Positions 1-9,283 are shown, numbered from the stretch's first letter. The stretch: 64,000 nucleotides of DNA from Sphingobium sp. HWE2-09 (GCF_035989265.1 NZ_JAYKZX010000003.1:2294001-2358000), one strand, 5' to 3'. Program-made: numbers and translations. The notes: a model not told the origin generated them from the letters alone.

Positions 1-2
1 AG

Positions 3-785
3 GATATCGTCGACGGGCAGACATCGATTTCGACCGGGATCAAACTGACCAAGGCGTCCGACAATTCGCTCGCCTGGGTCCAGGTGTCCGACATCGGTCG
101 CGCGCAGGCGCAGCAGGCCGCGTGGCAGGCGAATGTCAGCTATGGCACGACGCGATCGGGCAATGCCGAGGCCAATCTGTCCGAAATCGACACTCTGCTG
201 ACACGCGCGCAGGAATTGGTGACGTCGGCCCGCAACGGGTCGATGAGCGATACCAATCGCGCCGCGATCACCGAGCAAATGTCGACCATCCGCACGACGA
301 TCAACGAATTGCTGAACCAGAAGGATTATCAGGGCGTGTCCGTCTTCGATGACGGGCAGAGCATATTGGTGCCGGTCAGCCGTGGCCTCAATCTGGCGGT
401 CGTGGGGACGAAGCAGGAGGTGTCGGAAGGCATCAACGTCAATGGCACGGCGATGTCGATCGATGACATATTGGCGCAGAGCATCGCCGCGATCCAGTCC
501 GGCGACGATGCCGCCATCGGAGCTTCGCTGGGCGGGGTCCAGGCCGCGCAGAGCCATATCACCGTCGAACAGGCCCGGCAGGGTGTGCGCAGCGATCGTC
601 TGGACGTGGTGGGAACGCGGCTGACCGATGTCGATCTGGACCTGACCGATCGGCGCACCTCGCTGGAAGCGACCGACTATAATGAAGTGATCGCCAATGT
701 GAAGGCGCAGCTGTTGCAGTTGGAAGCGGCGCAGTCGGCTTTTGCGCGAATCAACCAGCAGACGCTGTTCGACCTGATCAAGTGA
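3..785 (+). CDS. flgL: Flagellar hook-filament junction protein FlgL / flagellin-like (5' end missing)
   Basis: The reading frame is already open at the left edge of the window, so the true start lies upstream and about 25 to 30 residues are missing. The first visible residues (SISTGIKLTKASDNSLAW) match the conserved N-terminal flagellin helix, which usually reads like QISTGKRLxxxSDDP. The last 25 residues (AAQSAFARINQQTLFDLIK) match the conserved C-terminal helix and end in a hydrophobic F-D-L-I pattern typical of FlgL. FlgL forms the junction between hook and filament outside the cell. The middle is short, as in FlgL rather than a long flagellin. The gene lies just upstream of motA and motB, consistent with the end of a flagellar cluster. 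A short flagellin is the alternative. Confidence 0.75.
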   Translation, partial: DIVDGQTSISTGIKLTKASDNSLAWVQVSDIGRAQAQQAAWQANVSYGTTRSGNAEANLSEIDTLLTRAQELVTSARNGSMSDTNRAAITEQMSTIRTTINELLNQKDYQGVSVFDDGQSILVPVSRGLNLAVVGTKQEVSEGINVNGTAMSIDDILAQSIAAIQSGDDAAIGASLGGVQAAQSHITVEQARQGVRSDRLDVVGTRLTDVDLDLTDRRTSLEATDYNEVIANVKAQLLQLEAAQSAFARINQQTLFDLIK

Positions 786-824
786 CGGCTCGCTAAAAAA
801 GCGGCGCAAAAGGAAGAGCCATCC

Positions 825-847
825 TAAACCGGATGCTAACCAGGCCG
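825..847 (+). promoter_or_regulatory. Candidate flagellar sigma-28 (FliA) type promoter before motA
   Basis: A TAAA box (825-828) is followed after exactly 15 bases by GCCG (844-847), the spacing of FliA promoters (TAAA-N15-GCCGATAA). Only the first half of the -10 element matches. It sits 77 bases upstream of the motA start, in the gap after flgL. Confidence 0.35.
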
Positions 848-923
848 TATTAACCGTAAAAGCTGCATCGCATACGAAGCAGCAGGGCTACCGCCACCGG
901 GCGCTTTTCTATCGGGGATTTTC

Positions 924-1787
924 ATGTTCGCAGCCATTGGCCTTGTCATTCTGCTCGTCATGGTGTTCGGCGGCTTCGCCTTCACCGGTGGCGACCTTGG
1001 CCCGGTGTTGCATGCTTTGCCGCACGAAATGCTGATCATCGGCGGCGCGGCCGTCGGTGCGCTCGTCATCGGCAATAGCGGCACGGACTTAAAGGCGCTG
1101 GGCGGCGGCCTGGGCAAGGTGTTCAAGGGCGCCAAATATAAGAAGCAGGATTTTCTGGACTGCATCTTCCTGGTGTCCAAGCTGATGAAGACGCTGCGCG
1201 TCGAAGGGCCGGTCGCGCTGGAACCGCATATCGAAGACCCGTCCACCTCCACCATCTTCACCGAATATCCCAAGCTGATGAAGGACAAGGCGCTGGTCCA
1301 CCTGATCAGCGATACGCTGCGTCTGGTCGTGATCTCGTCCGGCACGCTCGATCCGCATGCGGTCGAGGATGTGATGGATAATGCGCTCAAGACGCATCAC
1401 CATGAAGCGATCAAGCCAGCTGATAACCTGCAAGGCCTGGCCGACGCCCTGCCCGCACTGGGCATCGTCGCGGCGGTGCTGGGCGTGGTGAAGACGATGG
1501 GGTCGATCGACCAGCCGCCCGCTATTTTGGGCGCGATGATCGGATCGGCGCTGGTCGGCACGTTTCTGGGGATTCTGCTCGCCTATGGCATGGTCAATCC
1601 CTTCGCCAACCGGTGCCGCAGCGTGATCGAGGCGGATGGGGCCATTTACCATGTCGTCAAGCAGATCATCATCGCATCGCTGCACGGCCACCCGCAGCCG
1701 CTGGTGATCGAAGCCGCGCGCTCCGGCCTGACCCATGCCAACCAGCCCGGCTTTGCCGAGGTGTTCGACGGCATGCGGGGCAAATAA
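924..1787 (+). CDS. motA: Flagellar motor stator protein MotA
   Basis: The 287-residue product has the length and topology of MotA: an N-terminal hydrophobic pair (about residues 1-55), a charged cytoplasmic loop (about 60-165), then two further membrane helices containing ALGIVAAVLGVVKTMG and IGSALVGTFLGILLAYGMV, with a short C-terminal tail. MotA and MotB together form the inner-membrane proton channel that drives flagellar rotation. The ATG at 924 is the first in-frame start after flgL. The motB start follows 3 bases after the stop, so the two are translationally coupled. The proline pair in SIDQPPAILGAM matches the conserved cytoplasmic-end prolines of the third helix. Confidence 0.93.
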   Translation: MFAAIGLVILLVMVFGGFAFTGGDLGPVLHALPHEMLIIGGAAVGALVIGNSGTDLKALGGGLGKVFKGAKYKKQDFLDCIFLVSKLMKTLRVEGPVALEPHIEDPSTSTIFTEYPKLMKDKALVHLISDTLRLVVISSGTLDPHAVEDVMDNALKTHHHEAIKPADNLQGLADALPALGIVAAVLGVVKTMGSIDQPPAILGAMIGSALVGTFLGILLAYGMVNPFANRCRSVIEADGAIYHVVKQIIIASLHGHPQPLVIEAARSGLTHANQPGFAEVFDGMRGK

Positions 1788-1790
1788 GCC

Positions 1791-2843
1791 ATGGCCGAGA
1801 AGAAGCGCGGCGCGAACGAGCCGGAACCCCGGCCGATCATCGTCAAGAAGATCATCGTGGAAGGGCATGGCGGCCATCATGGCGGCGCCTGGAAGGTGGC
1901 CTATGCCGACTTCGTGACGGCGATGATGGCGTTTTTCCTGCTGATGTGGCTGCTGGGCGCCACCACGGAAAAGCAGCGCAAGGCGCTGGCCGATTATTTC
2001 ACGCCCACTTTGGTCGAAATGAAGATGGCGTCGGCGGGCGCGAACGGCATGTTCGGCGGCGACAGTCTGATGGCGAAGGAAAATTATCCGACGACCGGCG
2101 GCCAGGGCAATGCGTCCATCACCATCCCGCGCGATTCGTCCGGCACCAAGGACCAGGGCGGCAAGGCGATGCGCGCCGCCGACCGGCAGAAGTTCGAATC
2201 GATCAAGAAGGAACTGGAGCAGCGCATGGCGCGGCAGAAGGGTCTGGCGAAGCTGCGCAAGAATGTGCGTTTCACCGAAACGCGCGAAGGGTTGCGCATC
2301 GACCTGATCGACGAGGCCGATTTCGCGATGTTCGCGATGGGGACCGATCGGCTGGTGCCGCAGGCCCGCGCGTTGATCTCCGAAGTCGCGACCGCGTTGC
2401 AGACCATGCCCAATCCGCTGATCGTGCGCGGCCATACCGACGGCCTGCCCTATGCGTCGGGCCGGAGCATGAACAATTGGATGCTATCGTCCAGCCGCGC
2501 GGAATCGACGCGCCGGGCGCTGGCCGACAGCGGCATCGGCAATGCCCGCTTCGCCCGGATCGAAGGCGTCGCCGACCGCGAACCGTTCATCAAGAACGAC
2601 GCCTATGATCCACGCAACCGGCGCATGTCGATCATCCTGGGCTGGACCCGTGGCGGCAATAGCGACGACGACAGCGATCAGGACGCGGAAACCAAGGCGG
2701 CGATCAAGGAACGCGACAATCCTCTGCGCGTGGCGAAGGAAGAGGCGCAGAAGCTGGACATGGGCGGCACCGGCCTGCCCAGCGGCGCGGCGCTGATCAA
2801 CCCGACCGCGCCGGGGACGTCGAACAAGCCGGGCAAGCATTGA
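1791..2843 (+). CDS. motB: Flagellar motor stator protein MotB
   Basis: The 350-residue product starts with a basic cytoplasmic tail, followed by one membrane helix (about residues 38-58, YADFVTAMMAFFLLMWLL). Asp40 in this helix is the expected proton-carrying aspartate. The C-terminal part (about 190-290) is an OmpA-like peptidoglycan-binding domain with VRGHTDGLPY and NRRMSIILGW. It anchors the MotA-MotB stator to the cell wall. The tail after residue 290 is low in complexity and rich in charged residues and glycine. The gene begins 3 bases after motA. Nothing looks truncated. Confidence 0.93.
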   Translation: MAEKKRGANEPEPRPIIVKKIIVEGHGGHHGGAWKVAYADFVTAMMAFFLLMWLLGATTEKQRKALADYFTPTLVEMKMASAGANGMFGGDSLMAKENYPTTGGQGNASITIPRDSSGTKDQGGKAMRAADRQKFESIKKELEQRMARQKGLAKLRKNVRFTETREGLRIDLIDEADFAMFAMGTDRLVPQARALISEVATALQTMPNPLIVRGHTDGLPYASGRSMNNWMLSSSRAESTRRALADSGIGNARFARIEGVADREPFIKNDAYDPRNRRMSIILGWTRGGNSDDDSDQDAETKAAIKERDNPLRVAKEEAQKLDMGGTGLPSGAALINPTAPGTSNKPGKH

Positions 2844-2871
2844 TACCCTTGGCGCGTTAGATGCCGAAGGC

Positions 2872-2914
2872 GGTGGAGGGGCAAAGGCGCCACGCTGCGC
2901 CACTCCCCTCCACC
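2872..2914. repeat. Inverted repeat downstream of motB
   Basis: GGTGGAGGGG (2872-2881) and CCCCTCCACC (2905-2914) form a perfect 10-bp stem around a 23-base GC-rich loop, between convergent motB and the sensor kinase. It is probably a dispersed intergenic palindrome that may also end transcription; there is no clear T-run. Confidence 0.5.
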
Positions 2915-2963
2915 ATCCTGCGGCTGGTCCCCCTCCCCCGCTGCGCGCGGGGAGGATTATGAT

Positions 2964-4358
2964 TTACGCTGGTAGCACCAGGCTGGCCTTCAGGCCGCCC
3001 TCGGCGCGGTTTTCCAGTCGCAATTCGCCCTGATGCTCCGCCATGATCGCGCGGACGAGGGCGAGGCCGAGGCCTGCGCCGCCGGTCTCGCGGTTGCGTG
3101 ATCCTTCCAGGCGGGTGAAGGGTTCGAGCATTTCGTCCATACGATCGTCGGCGATGCCGGGGCCATCGTCAGCGACGGCGATGTGGATGGCGCCGTTGTC
3201 GCGGGACACCGACACATGGGCGCGCTCGCCATAGACGATCGCGTTTTCGATGAGGTTGCGCAGGGCGCGGCGGATCTGCTGGGGGCGGACGAAGGCGACG
3301 GCGCGGTCGGCATCGGCGAGGTCGACGGGCGATCCCAATTCGATGAAATCCTCCACCACCGCGTCGGCCAGCGCAGCGAGATCGACCTTTTGCGCGTCCT
3401 GCGTGCTGCGCCCGGCGCGGGCGAGCGAGAGGATATCCTCCAGCATCCGGTTCATCTCATCGATCGTTTCGGCCATGCGGGCGCGCTCGGCATCGTCCTC
3501 GACCGATTCGGTGCGTACCCGCAGCGAGGCGAGCGGGGTGCGCAGGTCGTGGCCGATCGCGCCCAGCATCCGGTCCTTTTCATTCAGCATGGCGATGATC
3601 CGCGCGCGCATGGCGTTGAACGCCATGGTGAGGTCGCGCACATCACCCGGGCCGCGCTCATCCACTGCGTCCGCCGCGCCGGTGCGGGCAAATTGCTGGG
3701 CGGAACCCGTCAATTGCTTCAACGGGCGGGCAAGGCGCGTGCCGATCCACAGCAACGGCAAGAGGACGATGACGTAGAGGATCAGCGTCTGACCCATCAG
3801 CCAGCCGCCAAAGCGCGCCGGGGGATCGCCGCTGCGGGCTTCGGCCGTGACCCATTTGCCCGCATCATATTCGACCGCCAGCATCAGCCGCCCGGCCCGC
3901 GGCCCGCGCGGGCTGTCGCCCGTGGTGCGCATGCGAATCCGCTCCCAACGGCGCAGCGGCATGACGCGGCTATCCTCCATCGCCACGATGGAGCGGACAG
4001 AGACGCCGATGTCGGACAACATGGTTTCGGCCCGCTTTTCGATATCCGGGCGCGGTTTGCCAGCCAGCACCGGTCGCGTCGTGCTGAATCGGACGGCGCG
4101 GGGGCCGTCACGATCCCGGTCGCCGCGATCCGGCCGATTGGGGCGGTCGGGACGCCGATCCGGGCGATTGTCCAGCGCATTGATGATGCGGAAGACGGCC
4201 GGCGCGGTCTGGCTGGTCAGTTGCACGCGATTGCGTTCCTGCAACAGCAGCACGAAGTTGATCGATTGCGCGACGAACAGCGCGATCGCGACCAGAGCGA
4301 TGATCTGGCCGACCAGGCTTTGCGGCCACAGGCGCAACCGCTTGATCACGCGCATCAT
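2964..4358 (-). CDS. Membrane sensor histidine kinase (OmpR-partner type)
   Basis: This 464-residue sensor kinase has a first membrane helix at about residues 14-38, a periplasmic sensor region of about 150 residues unusually rich in Arg, Asp and Pro (DRPDRPNRPDRGDRDRD), and a second helix at about 190-210. HAMP follows, then an H-box with His270 in GAIGHDLRTPLASLR, an N-box (LRNLIENAIVYG), and G-boxes (VADDGPGI, GLGLALVRAIMAEHQG). It should autophosphorylate His270 and pass the phosphate to the regulator encoded just upstream. Its start codon overlaps the regulator's stop by 4 bases (ATGA). The signal is unknown; the layout is that of EnvZ/RstB-like kinases. Confidence 0.88.
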   Translation of the reverse strand: MMRVIKRLRLWPQSLVGQIIALVAIALFVAQSINFVLLLQERNRVQLTSQTAPAVFRIINALDNRPDRRPDRPNRPDRGDRDRDGPRAVRFSTTRPVLAGKPRPDIEKRAETMLSDIGVSVRSIVAMEDSRVMPLRRWERIRMRTTGDSPRGPRAGRLMLAVEYDAGKWVTAEARSGDPPARFGGWLMGQTLILYVIVLLPLLWIGTRLARPLKQLTGSAQQFARTGAADAVDERGPGDVRDLTMAFNAMRARIIAMLNEKDRMLGAIGHDLRTPLASLRVRTESVEDDAERARMAETIDEMNRMLEDILSLARAGRSTQDAQKVDLAALADAVVEDFIELGSPVDLADADRAVAFVRPQQIRRALRNLIENAIVYGERAHVSVSRDNGAIHIAVADDGPGIADDRMDEMLEPFTRLEGSRNRETGGAGLGLALVRAIMAEHQGELRLENRAEGGLKASLVLPA

Positions 4359-5074
4359 AATTTGCGCACGTCGGCCGACAAGGTGTAGCCGCCGCCCCAG
4401 ACGGTCTTGATCAGAGTCGGGTTTTTGGGGTCCGGCTCGATCTTCTTGCGCAGGCGGCTGATCTGATTGTCGATCGCCCGGTCGAAGGCATTGGCTTCGC
4501 GGCCTTGGGTGATATCGAGCAATTGGTCGCGGCTGAGCACGCTGTTGGGCCGCGTCGCGAAGGCGAGCATCAGATTATATTCGGCGGTCGACAGCGGCAG
4601 CGACACGCCTTCGCTATCGACCAGCGTGCGTTCCTGCGTCTTGAGCATCCAGCCGGCAAAGCTGTAATTGGCCCCGTCGGGCGCGGTCACGCGCTGGCCG
4701 CCGGTGGCAACGCGGCGGAAGATCACCTTGATCCGCGCAACCAGTTCCCGCGGGGAAAAGGGTTTGAGCACATAATCGTCCGCGCCCATTTCCAGGCCGA
4801 CGATGCGGTCCGTTTCCTCCGTGCGGGCGGTCAGCAGGATGACCGGTATCTCGCTCGTCTCGCGAATATGGCGGCAGAGCGACAGGCCGTCCTCACCGGG
4901 CATCATGATGTCGAGGATCACCAGGTCGATCGCATTGGCGGCGAGGCGCAGCCGCGCTTCGGACGCGCTGTCGACGGCGGTGACGCGAAAGCCGTTGCGG
5001 CCCAGATATTGGGCCAGCGGTTCGCGGATCGAACGCTCGTCATCGACGAGCAGGAGGTGGGGACGGTCGCTCAT
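4355..5074 (-). CDS. OmpR-family response regulator
   Basis: The 239-residue product combines a receiver domain (about 1-120) with a winged-helix DNA-binding domain (about 140-235). The acidic pocket is Asp11/Asp12, the phosphoacceptor is Asp55 (VILDIMMPGEDG), and the conserved lysine is in DDYVLKPFSPREL. The C-terminal part shows the OmpR fold signature NQISRLRKKIEPDP and the wing KTVWGGGYTLS. It should bind DNA when phosphorylated by the kinase encoded immediately downstream. The genes overlap by 4 bases. Regulated genes cannot be read from the sequence; the nearest divergently usable target is the EF-hand gene region upstream. Confidence 0.9.
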   Translation of the reverse strand: MSDRPHLLLVDDERSIREPLAQYLGRNGFRVTAVDSASEARLRLAANAIDLVILDIMMPGEDGLSLCRHIRETSEIPVILLTARTEETDRIVGLEMGADDYVLKPFSPRELVARIKVIFRRVATGGQRVTAPDGANYSFAGWMLKTQERTLVDSEGVSLPLSTAEYNLMLAFATRPNSVLSRDQLLDITQGREANAFDRAIDNQISRLRKKIEPDPKNPTLIKTVWGGGYTLSADVRKL

Positions 5075-5105
5075 ACTGCCTGTCTGTCATGGCTGGAGAA
5101 AGGTT

Positions 5106-5143
5106 GGAAGGGCGAAGGCAAAGGGGGAAGCCTTCGCCCTTCC
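5106..5143. terminator. Perfect 14-bp hairpin between regulator and EF-hand genes
   Basis: GGAAGGGCGAAGGC (5106-5119) and its exact complement (5130-5143) form a 14-bp stem with a 10-base loop. It separates the EF-hand gene from the two-component operon, both on the minus strand. There is no strong T-run, so it may be a repeat rather than an intrinsic terminator. Confidence 0.45.
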
Positions 5144-5232
5144 ATAGCGGGCGGCGCGGGTGCGAGGTCAAGGGGAGCAACCCCGCGCCCTGCACCGCCC
5201 GATGGTGGATCAGTGGCCGATCAGTGAGCCGA

Positions 5233-5865
5233 TCAGTTTTGGGGCGCGGGCGGCGCCCCCTTGCGGTCCTGCCATTGCGCCCGCATCGCCTGGCGCGCGG
5301 CCTTCATTTCGTCGGCGGTGACGAAGCCGTCCTTGTTCGTGTCGGCCTTGTCGAACATCGCGATCGGACCGGCCATGAACTGCGCCTTGGTCATGACGCC
5401 ATCCTTGTTCGCGCCACCAAAGCCGCCGCGCATCATGCCGCGACCGGGATCGCGATGATGGCCCTTGCCCCAGCCGCGGCCATCGGGCTTGCCCGCCTGC
5501 GCGCGCTTGTCGGCGCGGGCTTCATGACCGGCGGTGAACTCCGCCTTGCTGATCTGGCCGTTCTTGTCGGCGTCGAGCGTAGCGAAGCGCTGGTCCAGGC
5601 GCTGCTGGCGCTTGAGATCGCGATCCTTGCTGGTGAGTTGACCGTCGCGGTCGACGTCCATCTTGGCGAAGCGCGCTTCGAGCGCGGCGGTGAGTTCCGC
5701 CTTGCTGATCTTGCCATCCTGGTTGGTGTCGGCCTGCGCCATCATGCCGCCGCGCGGACCGCGACCGCCATCGGGGCCGGGCTGCGCAAAGGCGAGGTGG
5801 GTGGCGGCAAGGCCGCCGACGAACAGCGATCCGGCGGCGACGGTGGTGAAAAATGTGCGAAGCAT
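5233..5865 (-). CDS. Exported EF-hand calcium-binding protein
   Basis: The 210-residue product starts with a signal peptide (MLRTFFTTVAAGSLFVGGLAATHLAFA). At least four EF-hand loops follow: DTNQDGKISKAE, DVDRDGQLTSKD, DADKNGQISKAE and DTNKDGFVTADE. A fifth, ANKDGVMTKAQ, has lost its first Asp. The spacer between loops three and four is Gly/His/Arg rich (GRGWGKGHHRDPGRG), which might bind metal. Bacterial proteins of this kind are periplasmic calcium binders or buffers; no enzymatic domain is seen. It lies upstream of the two-component operon on the same strand but is separated from it by 158 bases with a hairpin, so a common operon is uncertain. Confidence 0.82.
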   Translation of the reverse strand: MLRTFFTTVAAGSLFVGGLAATHLAFAQPGPDGGRGPRGGMMAQADTNQDGKISKAELTAALEARFAKMDVDRDGQLTSKDRDLKRQQRLDQRFATLDADKNGQISKAEFTAGHEARADKRAQAGKPDGRGWGKGHHRDPGRGMMRGGFGGANKDGVMTKAQFMAGPIAMFDKADTNKDGFVTADEMKAARQAMRAQWQDRKGAPPAPQN

Positions 5866-6085
5866 GTCTGTCTTCCTTTTTGCATCTCTGGTGAACGACT
5901 GTCCGCCGTTCTTGAGGATGGTTATGGAAGCGAGTTGTCCCGCAGATATGTCATGCTGGCCGATGATTTGTCGTAAAATGTAACGGCAAATCGGGCCGAT
6001 CGTGATTTGTCGGGGCGGTCGGGAAGCAGTGCAGAGCGTGGAACTGGACCCCGACCTTCGTCGGGAAACGGCCAGGCATAAGGGA

Positions 6086-6739
6086 TCAACCCGCGATGAT
6101 GGCGCGGGCGCGGCTGGTGGCGGCCTGGGTGTCCACGGCGAGTTTCTTGACTTCCGCCGCGACGACGGAAAAGCCCCTGCCCGCCTCGCCAGCGCGCGCC
6201 GCTTCTATCGTGGCGTTGAGGGCCAGCAAATTGGTCTGGCGCGCGATACCGTCGATCGCGTCGACGATGCCGCCGACTTCGCCCAGCACATGCTCCACCA
6301 CAGCGCGACGATCGCTTTCCTGCTGGCGCAGGCGCTGTTCCGCCTCCTCGCGCGCGGCGACGGCGCGGTTTTCGGTGCTGATGTCGTTGGCGAATTTGAT
6401 GACGCCGGTCTGCACGCCGTCCGGACCGATGATCGGGTTGTAGCTGCCCCTGATCCAGACCTGGCGACCACGGGCATCGAGTCGGCAATATTCGCCGGTG
6501 TCGAAACGGCCCGACAGAAGATTTCTCCAGAACGCCGCATAATCGGGCGACTGAGCATAAGCGGGATCGCAAAACAGGCGATGATGCTGGCCGCGCACAT
6601 CATCGAAGCGATAGCCGAACAGGGCCAGGAAATTGTCGTTCGCGCCAGTCACCCGGCAATCGCGATCGAAGGTGACGATCGCCGTCGATCGATCGATGGC
6701 CCGCCAGACCGAGGCGGCTTCCAGTTCAAGTCCGTGCAC
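6086..6739 (-). CDS. Soluble PAS-domain methyl-accepting chemotaxis protein fragment
   Basis: The 217-residue product carries one PAS domain (about 10-120, with [14 protein letters not shown] and [11 protein letters not shown]) followed by a short part of the MCP signalling hairpin including the tip ([35 protein letters not shown]). It then stops; a normal MCP continues with the second coiled-coil arm. No membrane helix is present, so it should be cytoplasmic. I chose the GTG start at 6739 because an in-frame stop lies shortly upstream and a GGAG sits 7 bases before it. Start and ribosome-binding site lie in a strong hairpin (6736-6771). Either it is a minimal PAS-MCP of the kind seen in alphaproteobacteria or a truncated gene. 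Confidence 0.75.
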   Translation of the reverse strand: MHGLELEAASVWRAIDRSTAIVTFDRDCRVTGANDNFLALFGYRFDDVRGQHHRLFCDPAYAQSPDYAAFWRNLLSGRFDTGEYCRLDARGRQVWIRGSYNPIIGPDGVQTGVIKFANDISTENRAVAAREEAEQRLRQQESDRRAVVEHVLGEVGGIVDAIDGIARQTNLLALNATIEAARAGEAGRGFSVVAAEVKKLAVDTQAATSRARAIIAG

Positions 6740-6771
6740 GGCATAGCTCCATAATGGAGGCTATGCCGTGC
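6736..6771 (-). promoter_or_regulatory. Hairpin covering the ribosome-binding site and start of the PAS-MCP gene
   Basis: GCACGGCATAG (6736-6746) pairs with CTATGCCGTGC (6761-6771), and inside it CTCCAT (6747-6752) pairs with ATGGAG (6754-6759), with a single bulged base. In the minus-strand mRNA the GGAG ribosome-binding site and the GTG start (6739-6737) are both inside the stem. It may control translation or be a protein-binding palindrome. Confidence 0.6.
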
Positions 6772-6803
6772 AAAGGTTAAACTGTGGCTAACCTAGTCCA
6801 GGA

Positions 6804-8021
6804 TCAGCGGTCGCGACGGCCAAGCAGCCGCAAGCGCAGCGCGTTCAATTTGATGAAGCCGGCGGCGTCGCGCTGGTCATAGGCGCCCGCATCATCTTCG
6901 AAGGTCACGACCTTTTCGCTGTAAAGCGAGTAAGGCGATTTGCGGCCGACGACATTGACGTTGCCCTTGTAGAGTTTGAGGCGAACGGTGCCGGTCACCT
7001 TTTCCTGGCTATGATCGATCGCCGCCTGGAGCATTTCACGCTCCGGCGAGAACCAGAAGCCGTTATAGATGAGTTCGGCATATTTGGGCGCGAGTTCATC
7101 CTTCAGATGCGCAGCGCCACGGTCGAGCGTCAATTGCTCGATGCCGCGATGGGCGAGATGATAGATGGTGCCGCCCGGCGTTTCATACATGCCGCGCGAC
7201 TTCATGCCCACGAAGCGGTTTTCCACGAGGTCGAGGCGGCCGATGCCATGCTTGCGGCCATAGTCGTTGAGCGTTTCGAGCAGGGTCGCGGGCGACATGC
7301 CCACGCCATTGATCGCGACGCCGTCGCCCCGTTCGAAATCGATGGTGATATATTCGGGCGCGTCGGGCGCGTCTTCCGGGTTTACCGTGCGCGAATAGAC
7401 ATAGTCGGGGACTTCATCCCACGGATCTTCCAGCACCTTGCCCTCGGACGAGGTGTGCAGCATGTTCGCGTCGGTGGAGAAGGGGCTTTCGCCCCGCTTG
7501 TCCTTGGCGATGGGAATCTGGTTCTTTTCGGCGAACTCGATAAGCTTGGTGCGGCTGGTCAGATCCCATTCGCGCCAGGGCGCAATCACCTTGATATCGG
7601 GGGCTAGGCCGTAATAGCCCAGTTCGAAGCGGACCTGGTCGTTGCCCTTGCCGGTCGCACCATGGCTGACGGCGTCGGCGCCCAGTTGCCGGGCGATTTC
7701 GATCTGGCGCTTGGCGATCAGCGGCCGGGCGATCGAGGTGCCGAGCAGGTAGAGGCCTTCATAGAGCGCATTGGAGCGCATCATCGGGAAGACATAGTCC
7801 TTCACAAATTCTTCGCGCAGGTCGTCGATGAAGATATGCTCTTCCTTGACGCCCATCAGGCGCGCCTTGGCGCGGGCGGGTTCCAGTTCCTCGCCCTGCC
7901 CGAGGTCCGCGGTGAAGGTCACCACTTCGCACTGATAGGTCTGCTGCAACCATTTCAGGATCACGCTGGTGTCGAGACCACCGGAAAAGGCAAGGACGAT
8001 ACGGTTGATCTTGTCGGACAT
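6804..8021 (-). CDS. argG: Argininosuccinate synthase
   Basis: Starting at the ATG at 8021, the product is 405 residues, the usual length for this enzyme. It begins [20 protein letters not shown], which contains the ATP pyrophosphatase P-loop SGGLDTS. It also has the conserved [13 protein letters not shown] and the [13 protein letters not shown] region. The enzyme joins citrulline and aspartate using ATP in arginine biosynthesis, in the cytoplasm. The frame is open 132 bases further upstream, but that extension does not resemble the family. The gene stands alone: the next upstream gene is divergent LacI-type far away and the downstream PAS-MCP gene lies on the other side of a hairpin. Confidence 0.96.
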   Translation of the reverse strand: MSDKINRIVLAFSGGLDTSVILKWLQQTYQCEVVTFTADLGQGEELEPARAKARLMGVKEEHIFIDDLREEFVKDYVFPMMRSNALYEGLYLLGTSIARPLIAKRQIEIARQLGADAVSHGATGKGNDQVRFELGYYGLAPDIKVIAPWREWDLTSRTKLIEFAEKNQIPIAKDKRGESPFSTDANMLHTSSEGKVLEDPWDEVPDYVYSRTVNPEDAPDAPEYITIDFERGDGVAINGVGMSPATLLETLNDYGRKHGIGRLDLVENRFVGMKSRGMYETPGGTIYHLAHRGIEQLTLDRGAAHLKDELAPKYAELIYNGFWFSPEREMLQAAIDHSQEKVTGTVRLKLYKGNVNVVGRKSPYSLYSEKVVTFEDDAGAYDQRDAAGFIKLNALRLRLLGRRDR

Positions 8022-8166
8022 GTGCGGGCGAGCCTTCTGCAAAATGGCGCGGGAATGACCGGCGCGCCGGTAACAGCCAAGCCGCCAAAGCGCAACCAGA
8101 GCCGCACAGGAAAAGGGACGGAAAGCCGGCTGGCCTTCCGTCCCTTCGATCATGTTCCGCTGGCGT

Positions 8167-9105
8167 TTAGCGGGTGCGCGGTTTCAGGAAGCCTGAACGC
8201 CTATCCTGACTGCCGAAGCGATAGACGGTCTGGCTGCGATCAACCGGCACCACAGGCGCGGATTCCGCATGCGTCGTCTGGGGTGCTGGCGTGGCGACCA
8301 TTGCCTCGCGCTGGGCAAGCAGATGCTGGGCGCGGCGCAGACGCTTCGTCCGGGTGAGGAACGGGTTGTCCGCGCTCGGTGCGGCGGCCACCATGGCTTC
8401 CAGCGTTGCGTCCCCATGGCTGGTCGATGCCAGTGCCGGGCGCGGCGCGACTGCGATTGGCGCCACCATCGCGGGAGCAGGCGCGGTATCGAACGCCATT
8501 GCCGGGGTTGCCGTCGGTTCGACAGGCTCATCGTCACGACGACGACGCATCAAGGCCGCACCGCCCAGACCGAGCAGCAGCAGCGCACCGCCGCCCATGG
8601 CCCATAGCAGCGCCTGATCGGTGCGCGTTGTCGCTTCGGTAGCCTGTGCGGCCGTCGCTACCGGCGCGACGGTTGGCACCGGGGCCGACTCAGCGGCCGG
8701 TTGCGCCGGGGCTGTCGTTTCGACCGGCGCGGCAGGCGCAGCGGCGGACGTCATGGTCGCCGTGCGGGTCGTCGCCGCTGGACGTTCAGAGCGAAGCGGC
8801 GCTGGGCGCGGCTTCGCGGCCGGGATCGCGGCCTGCTCCGCCTCGGCTGCCGCAGTCGCCGCGGCGATACGCTCTTCCACGGGCGGCGTGGCTTGCACCA
8901 CCGGCTGGCTGGGCGTGAACTGGGGTGCCGGCGTCGTGGCTGGCGCCAGTGCGGTCGGCGCGGCAGGCGTCGTCACTTCGGGCACCATCACGGTCGGCGC
9001 GACAGACGGTTCAGCCGTCTGGGCAAGCAACGGGGTTGCGGTAAAGGCCAGAACAGCGGCGATCGCGGCCCTGGCGGGGCGGTTTGAGCGAATATTTCCA
9101 GTCAT
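8167..9105 (-). CDS. Proline/alanine/threonine-rich protein with signal peptide and one membrane helix
   Basis: I do not recognise a family. The 312-residue product has a signal peptide (ending near LLAQTAEP, about residue 31), then about 130 residues very rich in Ala, Pro, Thr and Val without predicted fold. A membrane helix follows ([22 protein letters not shown], about 168-188, ending in RRRRDDEP). The C-terminal half is again rich in Ala and Pro and ends with basic residues ([17 protein letters not shown]). The order signal peptide, extended linker, membrane anchor, basic tail suggests a periplasm-exposed anchored protein with a cytoplasmic tail. Similar proteins are common in sphingomonads, function unknown. 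It is followed closely by argG further downstream on the same strand. Confidence 0.65.
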   Translation of the reverse strand: MTGNIRSNRPARAAIAAVLAFTATPLLAQTAEPSVAPTVMVPEVTTPAAPTALAPATTPAPQFTPSQPVVQATPPVEERIAAATAAAEAEQAAIPAAKPRPAPLRSERPAATTRTATMTSAAAPAAPVETTAPAQPAAESAPVPTVAPVATAAQATEATTRTDQALLWAMGGGALLLLGLGGAALMRRRRDDEPVEPTATPAMAFDTAPAPAMVAPIAVAPRPALASTSHGDATLEAMVAAAPSADNPFLTRTKRLRRAQHLLAQREAMVATPAPQTTHAESAPVVPVDRSQTVYRFGSQDRRSGFLKPRTR

Positions 9106-9204
9106 AGCAGGAGGTCAACGGCCGACCACGCGATTCAACGCAGACCCCGCGTCGGAATCACGATGAATTGTGACAATATAGCGTTGGCATGATCCACATG
9201 AACG

Positions 9205-9228
9205 GGCATTCATCTTAAAATGAATGCC
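9205..9228. promoter_or_regulatory. Inverted repeat in AT-rich upstream region
   Basis: GGCATTCAT (9205-9213) and ATGAATGCC (9220-9228) form a perfect 9-bp inverted repeat with a 6-base spacer. It lies about 100 bases upstream of the membrane protein start at 9105, in a stretch visibly richer in A and T than its neighbours. It may be an operator or the terminator of the upstream DUF4169 gene. Confidence 0.35.
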
Positions 9229-9283
9229 ATATTTACAGAATAGAGTGCAGCCATATTGGTCATTACTATAGAGAGATGAATGT

